Assembly: GCA_013397865.1 (NCBI GenBank)
Contig: VZTI01001170.1
Location: 63,077 to 127,076 of the forward strand
Direction of reading: 5' to 3'
DNA length: 64,000 bases
Source of the DNA: Struthidea cinerea
Lineage: Eukaryota > Chordata > Aves > Passeriformes > Corcoracidae
Shown: positions 24,576 to 37,900 of the stretch, piece after piece
Layout of the letters: every line of letters starts with the position of its first letter
How positions within the stretch are numbered: the stretch's first letter is position 1
Notes under the pieces: model-generated
What the model saw: only the letters and a program-made list of their open reading frames with translations
Told to the model about the DNA's origin: nothing
Database searches by the model: none
Translations under genes and position numbers: made by a program

Positions 24576-27500
24576 TATAGATTTGACTGTAGAGCAAACA
24601 TCCAGAATAGCTTGTCTACTTAATTTAAACTATACAAATCTATTGCATCTGAGTGGTTGAGAAGGCAAAAAGAGGGGGAAGAATCTGTCATGACAACTAA
24701 TGTTAGGGATTTTTTCCTGAAGTTCTAATTGAATGTGTAATAACCAGAAGATTAAGCCTGAAAATCTTTACTAGACACTTCTGTGATCCATTAGTTCAAC
24801 TTTAAACAACTCTGTAGTACTCCCAGTTCCACTGCTTGCAGCCAAAAATTTCTTTTTTAAAAAAAAAAAAAAGAGTGAAAGCTTTTTTTTCCCGCTTCCC
24901 TTGTATTTTCATGATTTAGAGGCCTGTTCCTTAAGCACAATTCAGTAACTCAAATTAAGTAATCATGAAAAATGCCTCTTCCTTAAAATTCTTTACACTA
25001 AATGCACAATTAAAGGAATCTTTTCGTGACTTCAGAACCTGTCTGGGAGATAATTTGCTTCCTTCAAAACTCCTATTCTGCTACTGGTCTTCTCAATCAA
25101 GTAAAAGTATAATTGCTTTAATGTCCTAAGTGTCTCTCCTGCACAGGGTGAAGCAAGGGAGCAAATTTGCATTTACTGATTAAGGATGGATTTATGAGCT
25201 TCTTCCACAGCCTATATGTACTCCAAAGAAGACAGGTTTTTCCTGATTCCTCAGATTCCTTTGCTCAGTATAAACATGGTTACTTCAAAATTACAGAGAT
25301 GTGTTAGATTGGTGGGGGAGCAAAGGACAATATTTCATTTCAGGGTGTGTTAATGCATTTAATATTGTATTTTTGAAACTGAAACAAAACATTTGATATC
25401 TCAGAAATGTGATAGATATTTCCAGTCAGAATTATTTTTTTTTCTTAAGAAATGTTAGTCTGAATTAGAACAAAAATGTTTGATTTTGTTTTGCTTTACA
25501 AGATTTCCCATGAGCTAGCTGTTTACAGAGGAGCTGTATGACACAGATCTAAATGTATGTTTCTCTTACGCTCTATGTAAATCTTGCAGGTACTGTTTAA
25601 ATCAAAACCTGGCTTTGTTTAACAACCTATATTTTACTTTCTTCAGATAAACATAGACATCAAGTATAGGGTGAAAGTCCTCCGAGTATGAAGCTATGTG
25701 GAAGAAACCATTGTTTTGTATTTTACTGTATAGTAGGTGTAGTTTTAGTTAATAAAACTTTAATAATTCTGTTCCTATGAAATTCAAGTATGTCATTGTT
25801 AGAAAACTGTCAAAATACTCTTGATTGTAGGATCTATCAGCTATCATGCATCTTCTCTAAATTAGTTTCTTCTGAGAAATGCAAAGGCTGTCTTTTAACT
25901 GTGTTGTGTGTTAATTTTAATTTGTTTTTAAAAAGTCTTCTCCTAACTGGCTTTTACCTAGCACAGTGTTTTACATTTTAGCTGGTTTTGAGGGCTTTGA
26001 AATAGAAATCTACTGAAAAATACTTGTCTTCTGGAGGATGTGAAGCTGCTGAAAATACCTGAAAAGGACTTTTTTAAGTCTTGGAAGCTTATCTGAGTTA
26101 CCAAGAGGCTTTGTGTTTGTAGAGAGAGAGTGGTCTGTGCCTAGGAGCTCACATGGAGAAAACTGTGGTTTGTTTTACTGTTGTAGATGCTTCATCTGAA
26201 AATTGTGACAGGAGCCTGGTGTGATCATCAGCAGTACTGATGATGGCCCTGCAGACCAGAATAAGCTATTTTTAATATACTCTTACTGATGAAAGCAATC
26301 TCTAGGTTTCAGGGAATACTCTTCTCATGAAACAAACCCAGTGAAAGCAGTGATTTGATGCAGGTGGGCTTCGCTGGGTCAGTAAAATATATTTACTAGC
26401 ATTTAAAGAATACAGCTTTTTTTTTTTTTTCTTCTCAGTTAGGGGTTTGTAAAAACTTTATCGCATCATGAGAGAAAAAAAAATCTTTTTCATTACACTT
26501 ACAATACATTGTTTGAAATTTTGGACTGAGAAAGTACCTAATGACTGTTCAAGCTAAGATTAACATCTTGGGTAAACAGTCTTCGCATGAAACAAACAAA
26601 AGTATGAGTGTAGAAATATACTGAACTTTCCATAATTAAATACAGGCAGTAGGGACTGTAGGGGAAGGCTGAAGGCCTACTTTCACGACGATTTGGTTGC
26701 ATTGTATGCAATTTAAACAGCTCTGCCTTCTTCAGAATGTCTTTGAAAAAAAAACCCTGAATGGTCATCCAGGTTTTAGTAAGGTTTCAGATGCCAGAGT
26801 GTATCTTTCAAGAGGGAAATAGTAGATTGTCTTTCTTCAAACAAAACACTCAGTGGTGTCAGTCTGAGCTTTCTTTCTGTAAAGAGGTGTCCCCACATGC
26901 TGAAACCTGCTATCTTAGCTTTGCTTAAAGTATGTGCTTTAAACTAAAGCAGTTGGGGGGAAAAAACCAATAGTGATTCATGATCGTCGACTGAAAGCCT
27001 TCTAATTCCTAGTTTTAGGAAGAACTCTGCTAGATGTTCTTTGTTTCTCTTAAAATGCATGTTTTGTCCAGTTTGATGATATAATTTTTGTGAAAGGTAA
27101 TTTTCATTAACCCTAGATCTGCACCATGATGACTCATTTTCCATAAGCATGCTGTTACCTAGAGTTTTCTCTCATTCTGTGTCAAATTAGCCAGAGAATA
27201 TGAAGTTAATGTATGTTAAGTGCCTCAGGCATACTGCAATTCAGTATTAACAAAGACTGGAGCACTCTTCCAAAAAAATATTTAGGGTATATCACTTTTA
27301 GTCATTTTAATTTTAAATTAATGGCAAGAGTTTCTTTAAAAATGTAACATATTCTCAATTGAGGGACTAATTAAGAAAGTTCATGATAATATACGTAGAG
27401 CAAGCATTAGAATAAAAATAGAAGTGGTTTATGTTCCAGTCCACAAACATGTGCTAGATGTGTGCATGTGCCTCTACAAAGGGTGAAGGGGGGACTTTAT

Positions 27501-30200
27501 GTGCATTATCTGTGTCATGGGCTGATTTTGTGAGATGCTGAACATGGGAAAAACAGAAGTGTTTTAAGAAGTCCATGGACATTAAAGACATATTTAATGA
27601 TTGCAGGCATAAGAAAGATCAAGGGAATGTATTTAAGGCTGAAGATGTCACAGAGGAAGTATTGAAAGAAATGTTATTTATTTCAAGGAGGAAGAGTTGT
27701 GTCTCAGATTATGGAGGACCAAAGAACTCACAGTGATGTTAGTACTCATAAAAATCTGTCAGGAAGACAAATAGTAAGAATATTAGTGGCTCTAGTTTAT
27801 TGTGTAATCATGTGTAGTGTGAATGCATTATGTTTAACTGCTGCTCAAAGGCTAAAGCTTTCTGTTGTGCACAGGGCTTGACAACACCAACACTCTATTT
27901 AAAATTCACTTTTGTTTCAAACTGATATCCTAAGTGCATGAGCATTTGTCAGACTGTATTTACTGAGGTGAAAAAAGTCAATGAAAAAAATCAGTGTGAC
28001 CTTCCAAAGTGTCTAAATGCCTTTCACCCTCGCTGCCAACAGGATAAGTCTCTTACCTTCTTTTGAAAATCAATGATTTTACTAGTTGCAATCATGTCTT
28101 CTGAAGACAAATGGGAAAAGTCAATGGGAAATGTACTGCTAAAAAGCCAGAGAACAAAATACAGATTAAGCTATAATGTACAGCCAAACCCAAATATATT
28201 TTTAAATGCTTTTTCTAATTTATGAGAAGCAGCTAATTGGTTACTTTATTTTTAATCATAGTCACGTGACTAGCTCTATGCTAGAGCAGCTAAGTAGGGT
28301 CAATGGACTATATCAGGGTTTGTGTCCAGTAAAAATTAATGTATTATTACTATTGAGGAACAATCTGTAAACACTTGCAGGGTTTAAGTGTAAAAATTTA
28401 ACAGCCCATTCAAAATGTTGTGAGTTTCTGTAGAAGCCTTTGTGCTGCCTTTAATTTTAGTATTTAATTATAAAAATGTCTTGTAATACCTTTAGCAACA
28501 CTCCAGTTGTACAAAAAATAGCACCTAGAAGAGCCAGATTTCTCTGTATGCAATGGCTTGTATGCTACTGAGCCATCTCAACCATTAGGGGTTCATAGCA
28601 ATATTTGTTGCATTCCTGAATGCGGGTTGCTCCGAATGTTGAATGTAAGGATAAAGGGTTGATTTTTGAAAACTTAGTCAATAACCCAATTTATTTCAAT
28701 GAACATTTTTCCATGTGGCAAAAATTAAAGTCTAGCAGACACTCAGTCTTGGTTTTCAATACTGTCATCCCATTTATGGCTAAAAGTTCAATGTGTAGAA
28801 ATATTAACATGCTGATTGGAAAATGTGTTTTATTCTGGTAACACACTGGATTTTTGATACCAATAATGTCTCTGAACATGGCTAATTACTGCCAGTAACC
28901 TGTAGCTAGACTGTCATGGTAAAGGGGAAGAAAAGCCAATAGTACAATTTGCAGTTAACAACCATTATTTATAGTGTTACTATAGCAAAACATTTTTTTT
29001 GTTTATTTATTTAAAATAAGGCATTTATTAGTAATGTAATTCATAATACTACTGATAGATTCTTTTTAAAGTTATAGCACTCAGTAAAAATAGATGGGCA
29101 AGTGCACTGTATACTTCTTTTTTTCTTTTTTCTTCTTGATTAAAAGGATTTCCTCTTCAGGTAGGAGAAAAGCACTATGCTTTATCCTGCTGAGAGCACC
29201 AGTAAATAGGATAAATGCAATGGAGATTGGTGGCATGAATTCTCATTTACTGTTCCATGGACTGATACAGCAACATTTTGAATAGATTATATCCTGCTTT
29301 TTACTCATCACTACTTAGAACGGCTATGGGGAAGTAGAGAATTTATGCAGCTTTTCCCACTGAAAATCCCATCCATAAAGATCTTAAGATTGAGCCTGTC
29401 TTTATAAACATCTACTCTGTCTGCAAATAGCATTTAAATAGATGAAATATAATTGTCAGTGGTTTGAGTTTCATTTACTGATGTTGGAAGATAAGGTCAG
29501 CTTGTTTCTTTCTGCTCACCAGTGTGTGCCTTCATTTCTCTATCAAAATACATACTTTCTGAAAAAGTTGCTGCCACTTAACCATGTTACTGCAGCACTT
29601 GAGCACAAGGAACTTGTGCATGAGACAAGCACTGTGCTAGAGATTATGGGGATCTGTAGCTCGCAATTGAGCAGAACAAAAAATTTGTCAAGTTCGTCCA
29701 TATTAGTCTTTCAATTACTGATGAGTACCGTAAGGAGAGCTGACAAGTCTGCCTCTGTGAGGATCATGCTTCTACAGTGTTTAGAATATCCTAAAACATA
29801 ATGATTCTTGTGTATGCAAAAAGCCAAGTGGTGGAACTACTGTGGGGATATTTTTTAATTAAAATGTGATTGCAGATCTCCCTCTATATCTCATTCATAC
29901 TTAAAAACTACACACCACTTTTTTAGTGAGGTCATGCTTTTCTGTAGGTGTGGCTCAGGACCAGTTCATATTATTTATCAATGCCTTAGGTTGATTGCTT
30001 TTAAATTCTTTCCAAAGGCAGAGGAAAGTAAGTATTAAGAGAGGAAAAAAGGGTAAGAAAGGAAAAAGGTAAAGAAAACATATACGAAAGATAGTTTAAT
30101 ATATTCAGTTTAGATAAAAGTTCAGAGATCTGAAACTAGTAAGGAGACTGGCCCTAGTAGCTCTCTTTGCTTCAGATTTCTGTATTTTGCATGGAAATAA

Positions 30201-30568
30201 TGGGAAAACAACTTAGATGATATGAGAGCAAGAGCAGTTTATTCTTATAGCTACCACAGAGCAGCAGAGCAACGAGCTCTGCTGATGTTGAGCTCTGCCC
30301 AAATGGTGCAGTTCTGCTGTTTATATAGCCTTAGGTTAAACACTGTTCTTCACCAAACCTGTCAGATAAACAGGAGGTCATAAATAAGAGCAATTGAAAT
30401 CCTTCAAATAAGGAAGCTCCAGACAGTACGTCCTTTTTCAAATATTCCTTTTACAAATAATCCACGAATTTGTTAATTAAATGGTGCTAACTGGCAAGGC
30501 CGTTAGTGGCAAATGTTTTTTAACTAATGACTGCAAAGACCTATGAGGCAATAACTATTTTACTTCCC
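30201..30568 (-). mobile_element. LTR copy A of a related pair (minus strand)
   Basis: Read on the minus strand it has a TATA box CTATATAAAC (30319-30328), a GC-richer R-like stretch with GGGCAGAGCTC, AATAAA (30238-30243) followed by CTGCTCTTGCTCTC, then the end near 30201. The element at 32486-32842 aligns with it over nearly its whole length in the same orientation. The shape is that of avian betaretrovirus-like (ERVK) LTRs; that family assignment is from memory. Confidence 0.7.
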
Positions 30569-30795
30569 TTTTTCCCCCTTTGAAACTTACAATCTAAAAT
30601 CATTTTTCTCTTATATGTCTAAAGTACAGTAGAAGGGCCACAGATCCCTGCTCATGACTTCTGGGATCAGTCAGTCCTTGGACTGTGCTGTCACATTATC
30701 CGTTCTTGTCTTTGGGTTTTATAATCATGTATGGTCATTAGGCCAAGTATTTGTTCCCTTCTCTTCTTCCACATCCCCCAAAATATTCAGTATCA
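30569..30795. other. Unassigned sequence between LTR copy A and CR1
   Basis: About 230 bases without a recognisable motif, inside the nested retroelement cluster. Confidence 0.5.
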
Positions 30796-31100
30796 TGCCT
30801 GACCAACCTAATGGCCTTCTGTGGTGGAATGGCTACATCAGTAAACAAAGGAAGGGCTATGGGTGTCATGTTACTTCTGTAAAGCCTTTGACACAGTCCC
30901 CCACAACATCCTCCTCTCTGAACTGGAGAGAGATGAATTTGATGAGTGGAAAGTAGTTGTACAGTGACATCCAGAGAGCAGTGGTTAGTCTCAGAGTCCT
31001 GATGGACACCAGTGACAAGTGGTGGCCTGAGGAGTCTCTATTGGGACAAGTGTTATTTAATATTTTCATTAATGGCACAGATGAAGGGGTCAAGTGCATC
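30796..31100 (+). mobile_element. CR1 LINE, upstream half (split by an LTR)
   Basis: It begins inside the reverse transcriptase region with a CLTN-like block and continues through KAFDTVPHN-like and LGQVLFNIFIN-like sequence. It stops exactly at 31100, where the LTR at 31101-31568 interrupts it. The other half resumes at 31569. Stops and frameshifts are present. Confidence 0.85.
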
Positions 31101-31568
31101 TGATGCCTTTTCCCGGTCTTAAAATCAAGAGTCAAACACGGTTAGAAGGGAAAAAGGGATTTTGCCTTGGTATTTATTTCAGGATCTTTAGGTGCACCAC
31201 GTCCAGGTTGAATGCACCTCAATGCACACCGCAATGCACAACTCCAAAAGATCTGGTACAACATAATAGTCTATGTTGGTCTTACTAATTAGCGTATCTA
31301 TCAAAGATTCCCCAATGAGAGGCTGGAATGAGCCCCCGTCCCCAAGGAACCTTCCTCTGGATGGTTCTTAGTTTGCAAAATGTGTTCTGGAGAGGACCTT
31401 GGGGTCTGGGGCACTCTAACTCCTACCTACGAAGCTTCTAAAATGTTTAGTCTCCTAGCTGACCAAACAAGTCCAAGAAAACAAGGCAAAATGCACTAAG
31501 AATACAGAAGTTCTAAAAAGGTATAACAGGGATATAAAAGAAAAGGCAAAAAAATCATCATGGCATCA
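31101..31568 (-). mobile_element. Solo LTR inserted in CR1, with 4-bp target duplication
   Basis: The 468-base insertion starts TGATGCC and ends GGCATCA, perfect 7-base inverted termini with TG/CA ends. CATC flanks it on both sides (31097-31100 and 31569-31572), and removing one CATC plus the insert restores the CR1 sequence. On the minus strand AATAAA (31173-31178) lies about 75 bases before the end, so the LTR is oriented minus. A 4-base duplication is typical of class I (gammaretrovirus-like) elements. No internal genes remain, so it is a solo LTR. Confidence 0.85.
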
Positions 31569-31815
31569 CATCCTCAGCAAATTTGCAGATGATCCCAAGC
31601 TGAGCAGTGCTGTTGACACTCCTGAAGGAGGGGATGCCATCCAGAGAGACCTGGACAAGCTCAAGAGGTGGATCCACGAGAATCTCATGAGGTTTAACAA
31701 GACCAAGTGCAAGGTGCTGCATCTGGGTTGGGACAACCCCCAGTATCAACACAGGCTGGGGGTTGAACAGATTGAGAGCAGCCCTGTGAGAAGGACTTGG
31801 GGATGTTGGTCAGAG
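31569..31815 (+). mobile_element. CR1 LINE, downstream half
   Basis: It continues the CR1 at 30796-31100 across the inserted LTR. It encodes an intact catalytic FADD box (31582-31593), then DTPEGGDAIQRDLDKL, NKTKCKVLHLG and a final GVEQIESS-like stretch. It ends at about 31815 without the C-terminal region or 3' tail. Confidence 0.88.
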
Positions 31816-32485
31816 ACTGCTGCCTTCAGCAGCACCTACATTCTGGACTTGCATCTAACATAAACACAGCAACCTAGTCCCTGTGCCTTTTTTTTTTTTT
31901 TTCCTGAGAGTTTTTCTAACTTCTGGTTTGGGATCCTGTTTTTATTTTGGAGGCCTCCACATACAGATAAATATATCCCACTGAAACTGGTGTACCTTAC
32001 ATCCTTTGGACTCCAAGGCACACCCTAAGTGCATTATTTTATCGAAGCTATGGTATCTTTTATAGGAAACTTACCTGCTTGAAGGTTTAGGAGAGCAGTA
32101 TGTACACATGCAACATCCTGGAGTTCCTTTTGGGATACTGGAACTTCTGTTTGCACACATTTCAATTAGGAGACCAATTCTGCCTGGGTATCAGCTCTCC
32201 TCTCTGTTGCTGACATGTCTCTCCAGCCCAACAGACACCGGAGATTTAAAGAGAGATAGACTAGAACCTTGGGAATGTGCTCCCAGTCACAATGTCTAGA
32301 CCCAGCCCTCTGCCAGCCAGGCCAAGAGCATTGGCATGCCAAGAGGCTTCCACTGGAAGCTGGCAGCTGAGTTCCAGTTCTGCAGCTGCCCATCTCAAAG
32401 ATTTCTGGGGGATTGTACCTTGGCTTTCAGCAGCCAAGCAGGATGTAGTAGCCAAGCCATGGCACCATCCTCCATCCCGAAACTA
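31816..32485. other. Unassigned sequence between CR1 and LTR copy B
   Basis: It contains a run of T at about 31886-31902. A more GC-rich part at about 32100-32480 could be remnant leader or internal sequence of the retrovirus that left LTR copy B, but no retroviral protein motif or primer-binding site is recognisable. Confidence 0.3.
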
Positions 32486-32842
32486 TGACAATTTGATTTA
32501 GATGTGTTCAGAGCAGGAACAGTTTACTGCTATAGCAGAGACTACATCCCATCAGCATGACAGCCTCTGCTGATGGGGGCTCTGCCCAACTGGGACAGTG
32601 ATGGGGTTTATACACCTTTAAGGTCCACAATCTGTTCTTCATCACAACCTGTTAGCTAAGCAGGAGGTAATAAATAATGACAGTGACTGAAGTCCTTCAT
32701 AAAAGGAGGCTCCAGACACTGCATTGTTTTACAGATAATCCATTACTTTTTTAATTAAGTGGTGCTGACTGGCACAACCTTTAGCTGTAAGTCTTAACTG
32801 TGAGTCTTGCAAAGGCCTGTGAGGCATTAACTTTTACTTCCA
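32486..32842 (-). mobile_element. LTR copy B of a related pair (minus strand)
   Basis: This is homologous to copy A at 30201-30568 with many substitutions and small gaps. On the minus strand it shows GTATAAAC (32607-32613), the shared GGGCAGAGC block, and the site of the polyadenylation signal mutated to AGTAAA (32523-32528). Shared blocks on the + strand include CAGGAGGT, ATAAATAA, GGCTCCAGACA and TGGTGCT. It ends at about 32842. Confidence 0.7.
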
Positions 32843-34822
32843 TGTATTACTACTGCTGTTCAACAAGGAGAGGTAGTCTTGCAAGACACAAGTTTTGCCA
32901 ACATCTTATTTATATGGAAGTGACACATACCAGAAATCAACTGATCTAAATCTTACAGCTCTGCTGATATTAGTGGAACTGCATGGACTCACAAGAAAAA
33001 TAGGTTTTCAATCACTTCATATATGTTTTAAAAGCAGCTGCCTTTGTAATTCTGTTTCCAGAAGTAGATACCAAAGTGTCATTGCTGCCTTCATGAATGA
33101 AGGTGTTTATCAAAGTATTAGACATCTAGATTTCTTGCCTTTGCAGTAAATTGAATGATAATATTGCAACTGAATTTATATTTCTCTATGTATAAATATC
33201 AATCAGGCAGTTTACAAAGATTGCTGTGGTGGCATGTTTAAAAGACTGATGAATCAGCTTAGTTTTATAATCTAACAAAAAAAGCTTTACTAAATTAATT
33301 CATTAGCAACATGACACTTAGAAATGATCAGTTCTTGCACAGTATTAATCATCATAACTACAAATACAAAGAAGTGTCTTCACACTAATGACCTGAGCGA
33401 GTTATGAGGATAAACTATCAAGGGACTAATGGCATATATTTAGGATTGCTTGGTGGAGTAAATGGTGGCTCTTGGTCATGGAAGTGACGATGATGGGCCT
33501 GATCAACTGTTGGGTAGGAGAAGCCAGACCCAGCATGGGTTTGTCCTCTTTTTTTCTCTCTAGCTTTCTTTGCTGAGGCCAGATGGGTTTAGGTTATCAA
33601 CCCTTGCTTGAAAGCGGGTCTTTGCTAATCTTGTTTTCTTTTGTCATGCTAGTAATCATTGTCTGTGTAGAAGGATGCCATGCCTGTACATAGTCCCGCC
33701 TGTTTATCTTGTCCTTTGTAGGGCAACTTTTTTTCCTGGATGTGTCATCTGGGCAGCTGAACTCATATTTCCCACTTCAGTAATTGCCTTGCTCATATAA
33801 TTATTCAAAACTGTGTTTGGCTGTGCCATTGCTGTATTAGAAAATACTTGCATGTTGTTATTAGTTTTACTATTTTAGTACCTTTATACTGATATTCAAA
33901 GTCAGTTTAATCCTTTGGGGTACATTTATAATTTACTGGTGTCACAAACCTCTGCTTTACTACAGCCACTTTCATTTTTCCAGCTGGTATGCTATTATCT
34001 ATCCTGCCACACTGTACTTGCAAGCAGTTACAGCTGCACACAGAGTATTAAGACAATGCACAGCCCAGGAAAATAAGTTTTGCTCACATATCAAGGTCAT
34101 GATTGTTGCTACAGGAAGCTCTTGGCTTCTCCTGTCTGCCTATCTGCATGGTCTGTGTGGCCAGGCGTTGAGGAGGCCATATTCTCCTGAGCATTGCACA
34201 AGGAAAGAAATCTTTCATGGATATCCCAGCACGCTGGAAATGGCTATGCTTTAAATATTCTCTTATTATTGCTATGTCTCTTCCCTGACCTCCACCAAGA
34301 AAACCAGAAAGAATTAAAAGAACTTTCCACAGCTGTAAAACATGTTAATGAGTTATCTCATTACTGCCACATTTACTAGGATTGTCCACTGAAACAGAGT
34401 TTGTTTCATTTTAGTTTTTTTCCCCAAACATTATTTTGATTTTAATTTTTTGTGAGTGCAGTTTGATAGTGCTCTGTCAAGGCCAGCAATTTTACTGATA
34501 GCAAATAGGTAGGAAATTTGTCTTTTGGAGAAGGCATAAAGGAGTTAACCACAGTTGTCAACCATGGAATTATAGCACATCTGGGACAACCCCTGATTAG
34601 TACAATGGGTCACCTTCAACCCAGTGGTGAGTTGGCATCCCCTTGAATAGGCCAGAGGACTTTGATGAAAGAAGGTCAATAAAAATGCATTTACAACTGA
34701 AATGGCAACCTGAAAGTCGGTAAGAAAATCTTTTAAAACATAAAGATAAATGAAGTTGAGCAGGAGGAGAATCAATAGGAAAAAGTAAGCTGTAGACTGC
34801 CATGTGGTCTAACTGTACAGTA

Positions 34823-34910
34823 TTTTATATATATGTGTGTATATGCATATATGTATGTGTGTATATACATATATGCGTGTTTGTATATGTATACATACAT
34901 ACATATACAC
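34823..34910. repeat. AT/GT microsatellite (TATA, TGTA, CATA units)
   Basis: An imperfect alternating purine-pyrimidine repeat of TATATG, TGTGTG and CATACA units, followed by a short T run. Confidence 0.9.
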
Positions 34911-37900
34911 TTTTTTTTCCAAAGCATTAAGTAAAAACTGTTATGATACTTGGAAATCCAAACACTAATGTTGAAGAGATGTCAAGATAAGGATACTTGG
35001 AGGAGTTAAAATGCTACACAGGCTTATTTAGTATTAAAACAGTAAGGTCACACTGAAACAATGAGGAGAATACGCAGAAAGTTTTGGGTGCTCTGTGAGA
35101 AAGATTTCCTCCTGCTTCATAAATAGAAAAGAGACTTAAATAAAATTGATTTCAAAAGCATGAGAAATACTTCTGTAAATTCATCTTTTGTTTGAGATTT
35201 TTAAGAGTTTAATAGCAATAATGGGATCAAAGTGGATCTGACACTGAGTACTCCTGGAGTGCCACAGTTACATACTAAAAAGGATTCTTTTTTCTTCTAA
35301 GCACTCCCTCCATGTATTCCAAGTTTATTCTTATTGAAAATATTATTAATACAATGTAGGCCAGATAATTTTGTAAGAAAAATAGAAAGTAATGGATTAT
35401 AAGTAGAACAGAGGGGTCTTTTTACCAGACTATCAGAGTTCCATCAGAGTCTCTATCACTCCTGCAAAATTGTATATTGTCTCAAGATTTTGATGCTGAA
35501 ACCATACTCACTAAACCAATCAGATTGTAAAACACAGGTGGACTTGCATTATGCTTCAAAAACAACATGTGCATGCATTTTATTGTACCTCACAGTGGGC
35601 AGTAACCATAGGAAAGTGCCTTTGCAGATACTTATTGGTCTAACAAGAAAAACCTCCTAGAACTGTTCAGGCTTTGAGGCTTTTGTCTTTCCACTGCGTA
35701 TTTTGTGCACAGAGAGCTTCATCCCAGGAATTCAGTATCAATAATGGAGATTTCTATTTCAAGGATTCTGAAATTTCTATTTGAAATAGTATATTGCTTA
35801 ATAACTTCTTTAGCCCTCAGGTTCCACTGTTATTGATTTCATTTATTGTTGGCTACTCTACATATTTTTTCTTACTACTTGAGATAAAAAAACTATATAA
35901 AAATATTCCAGTGTAATTAATTATGGAGAATGAGCGATAAAACTGTAATTCTTTCTTACATGCTTTACTATGTGGGTGAATTCATGCCAGAGCACACTAG
36001 AAACAATCATAGTTTTGTTTGGCTAACACTGATTATCCATTCTTTCAAGAATAGATACAATATTCATCCTGGTGCAGAGGTGGCTCCCAGCACCTCAATG
36101 AAGTAATCTATCTCCACCAAGCCATGACCTCTCCATGAGAACCATCTGCCTCAAGGTTAACATAAGACCTGTAAGACCTGAAGGGAAAAGGTTAAAATGT
36201 TTTATTAATTTTTTGCCTTTTGCTTGTCATGAAGAGGATGAAAGACAGAAGTAAAATGTATTTACTTTACTATCATTCATTAAATGTTATGCTTTTAATG
36301 AAGAGCTTGCGTGTCTTTCTCCCTGTGCCATGGCTTATGTCTGATATCTTGTCTGTGAACGTGACTTCAATGGACAACCAAAAAATGTGTTTACAAGGTT
36401 CAGTAAAAAGGTTTCCTTTACTTTTGTCTCCATAAATAATTTGACTTCCCCTTTTAATTTTTAATTTTTTAAAATGTTCTTAATATTGGCAGCATTTCAG
36501 TTGATAAAATCATTATCAAAATAGATGGGCTTACTGTTGCAATTCCTGAATGGAATATTAACTGAAAAAATGAGACAGAAGAAGCTGGCAAGCTGCAAAG
36601 AGCAGAAGATAGATTTAGAGGGACCCCAGGCCCCTTAGTGTTGACAACTCTTTGCCTTATGAAAGTAAGCAAGAATTATGTGCAATGTACAGAGGTGAGT
36701 AGTGAAGTATTTGAACATATTTTCTCAGTGATGTCTACTTTGTATTGTAATGACCACATGAGTGTCATGGAACTCAGTCTTAATTTTCACAGATGTAACC
36801 AAGATGAGAAGGAATTTCTTGCGCTTGTTTTTTTGGTCCACCCTCTTCACAATATTGGCTAAAGCACAATGCAGGTTTTTTCTCTGGCCACACAGGTATC
36901 TTCTCTCTTCAAAGCTCATTCTCTGTGTGACACAGTTCTTGGTTAGTGAGTAGAGTAGCAGCAGAATAAATGGTTCTATATGTGTGATGAACTAAGGACA
37001 AAATACAGAATTAATCCAAGAGCATGAAACATTATCAATTAAGAATTCTCATTAGCTATGTATGGTGCCCTAATTGACCTTTTTGACTGCATAATCTCAA
37101 GTGATAATTGTTTGTGGCACTGGCAGATTCCTCTGTGAATATTATCTTTTAATTAATGCCAGAAACTGATTTAATTCCTTTTAAACCTCCTTTCTACAAA
37201 GCATCTCCTTGCCTTTTTTTTGTGTAAACAGAATGCTTTGATTTTGTTAAAAAGTAATCAGTAAATAAAATAATAAAGTCACTGATTTAATCCATGACTA
37301 CTGATAAAGGAAAATCCTGAAGAGTCTTGTCTTACTCCTTGAATATTGTGTGATCTTGTCTTAGAACGGGGTTTTAAGTGAAATCCTACTCTTATGGTGG
37401 TCTGTGAGTTTTACAACTTTGCTATCTGTAGAATCAAAATTTCTTTGGGAATGTGTTATGTAATTTTTAGTTAAGTATATGTTAATCAAATAGTATAAAT
37501 AGCAAAGGAAGAAGCAAGGAAGCAAAAGGAATGTGGAAGATTACATTTAAGGTTCTGCAACACCATAGATTGCCTGATCTGTGGGTGATTGGTGTGAAGG
37601 AAAACTCTCCTGTTAAAATTAAAAGACAATAAGCATGAATTTTCTATACAATTTCAAAATGTATTTGGAAAACTACTGATTAACAACTGCAAATATGCAG
37701 TTCTAAGGTGTGTAGATAGTGTTCGTGCTATAACACTGTTACAGTCAAATTTTCTTGTTACTGCATTCAGAAAGAACAGATGAATCTACTTCACTCCCAT
37801 CTAGATTGGAGTCCAGCAGCTTCTAGTGTATAAAATCGTTTGTTGTATTTTTTTTTTTTAATTGTGGGTTATTTTTGGCCTTTAGACTTCCATCCTGCGC

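Larger units (their letters stand above)
11071..30200. other. Long gene-free stretch downstream of TUSC1
   Basis: About 19 kb of AT-rich sequence without a supported gene or a recognisable CR1 or LTR. It holds the hairpin at 13493-13542, simple repeats at 18898, 19624, 24013 and 24522, and scattered open frames up to 119 codons. The frame at 23476-23817 (113 codons, charged, KKERKAF in the middle) and the one at 29442-29801 (119 codons) are no longer than chance allows here. More GC-rich patches at about 17130-17470 and 22820-23380 are unassigned. Confidence 0.5.

Noticed and set aside
29442..29801. 119-codon frame
   Set aside because: Length is within chance for this composition and no similarity is recognised.
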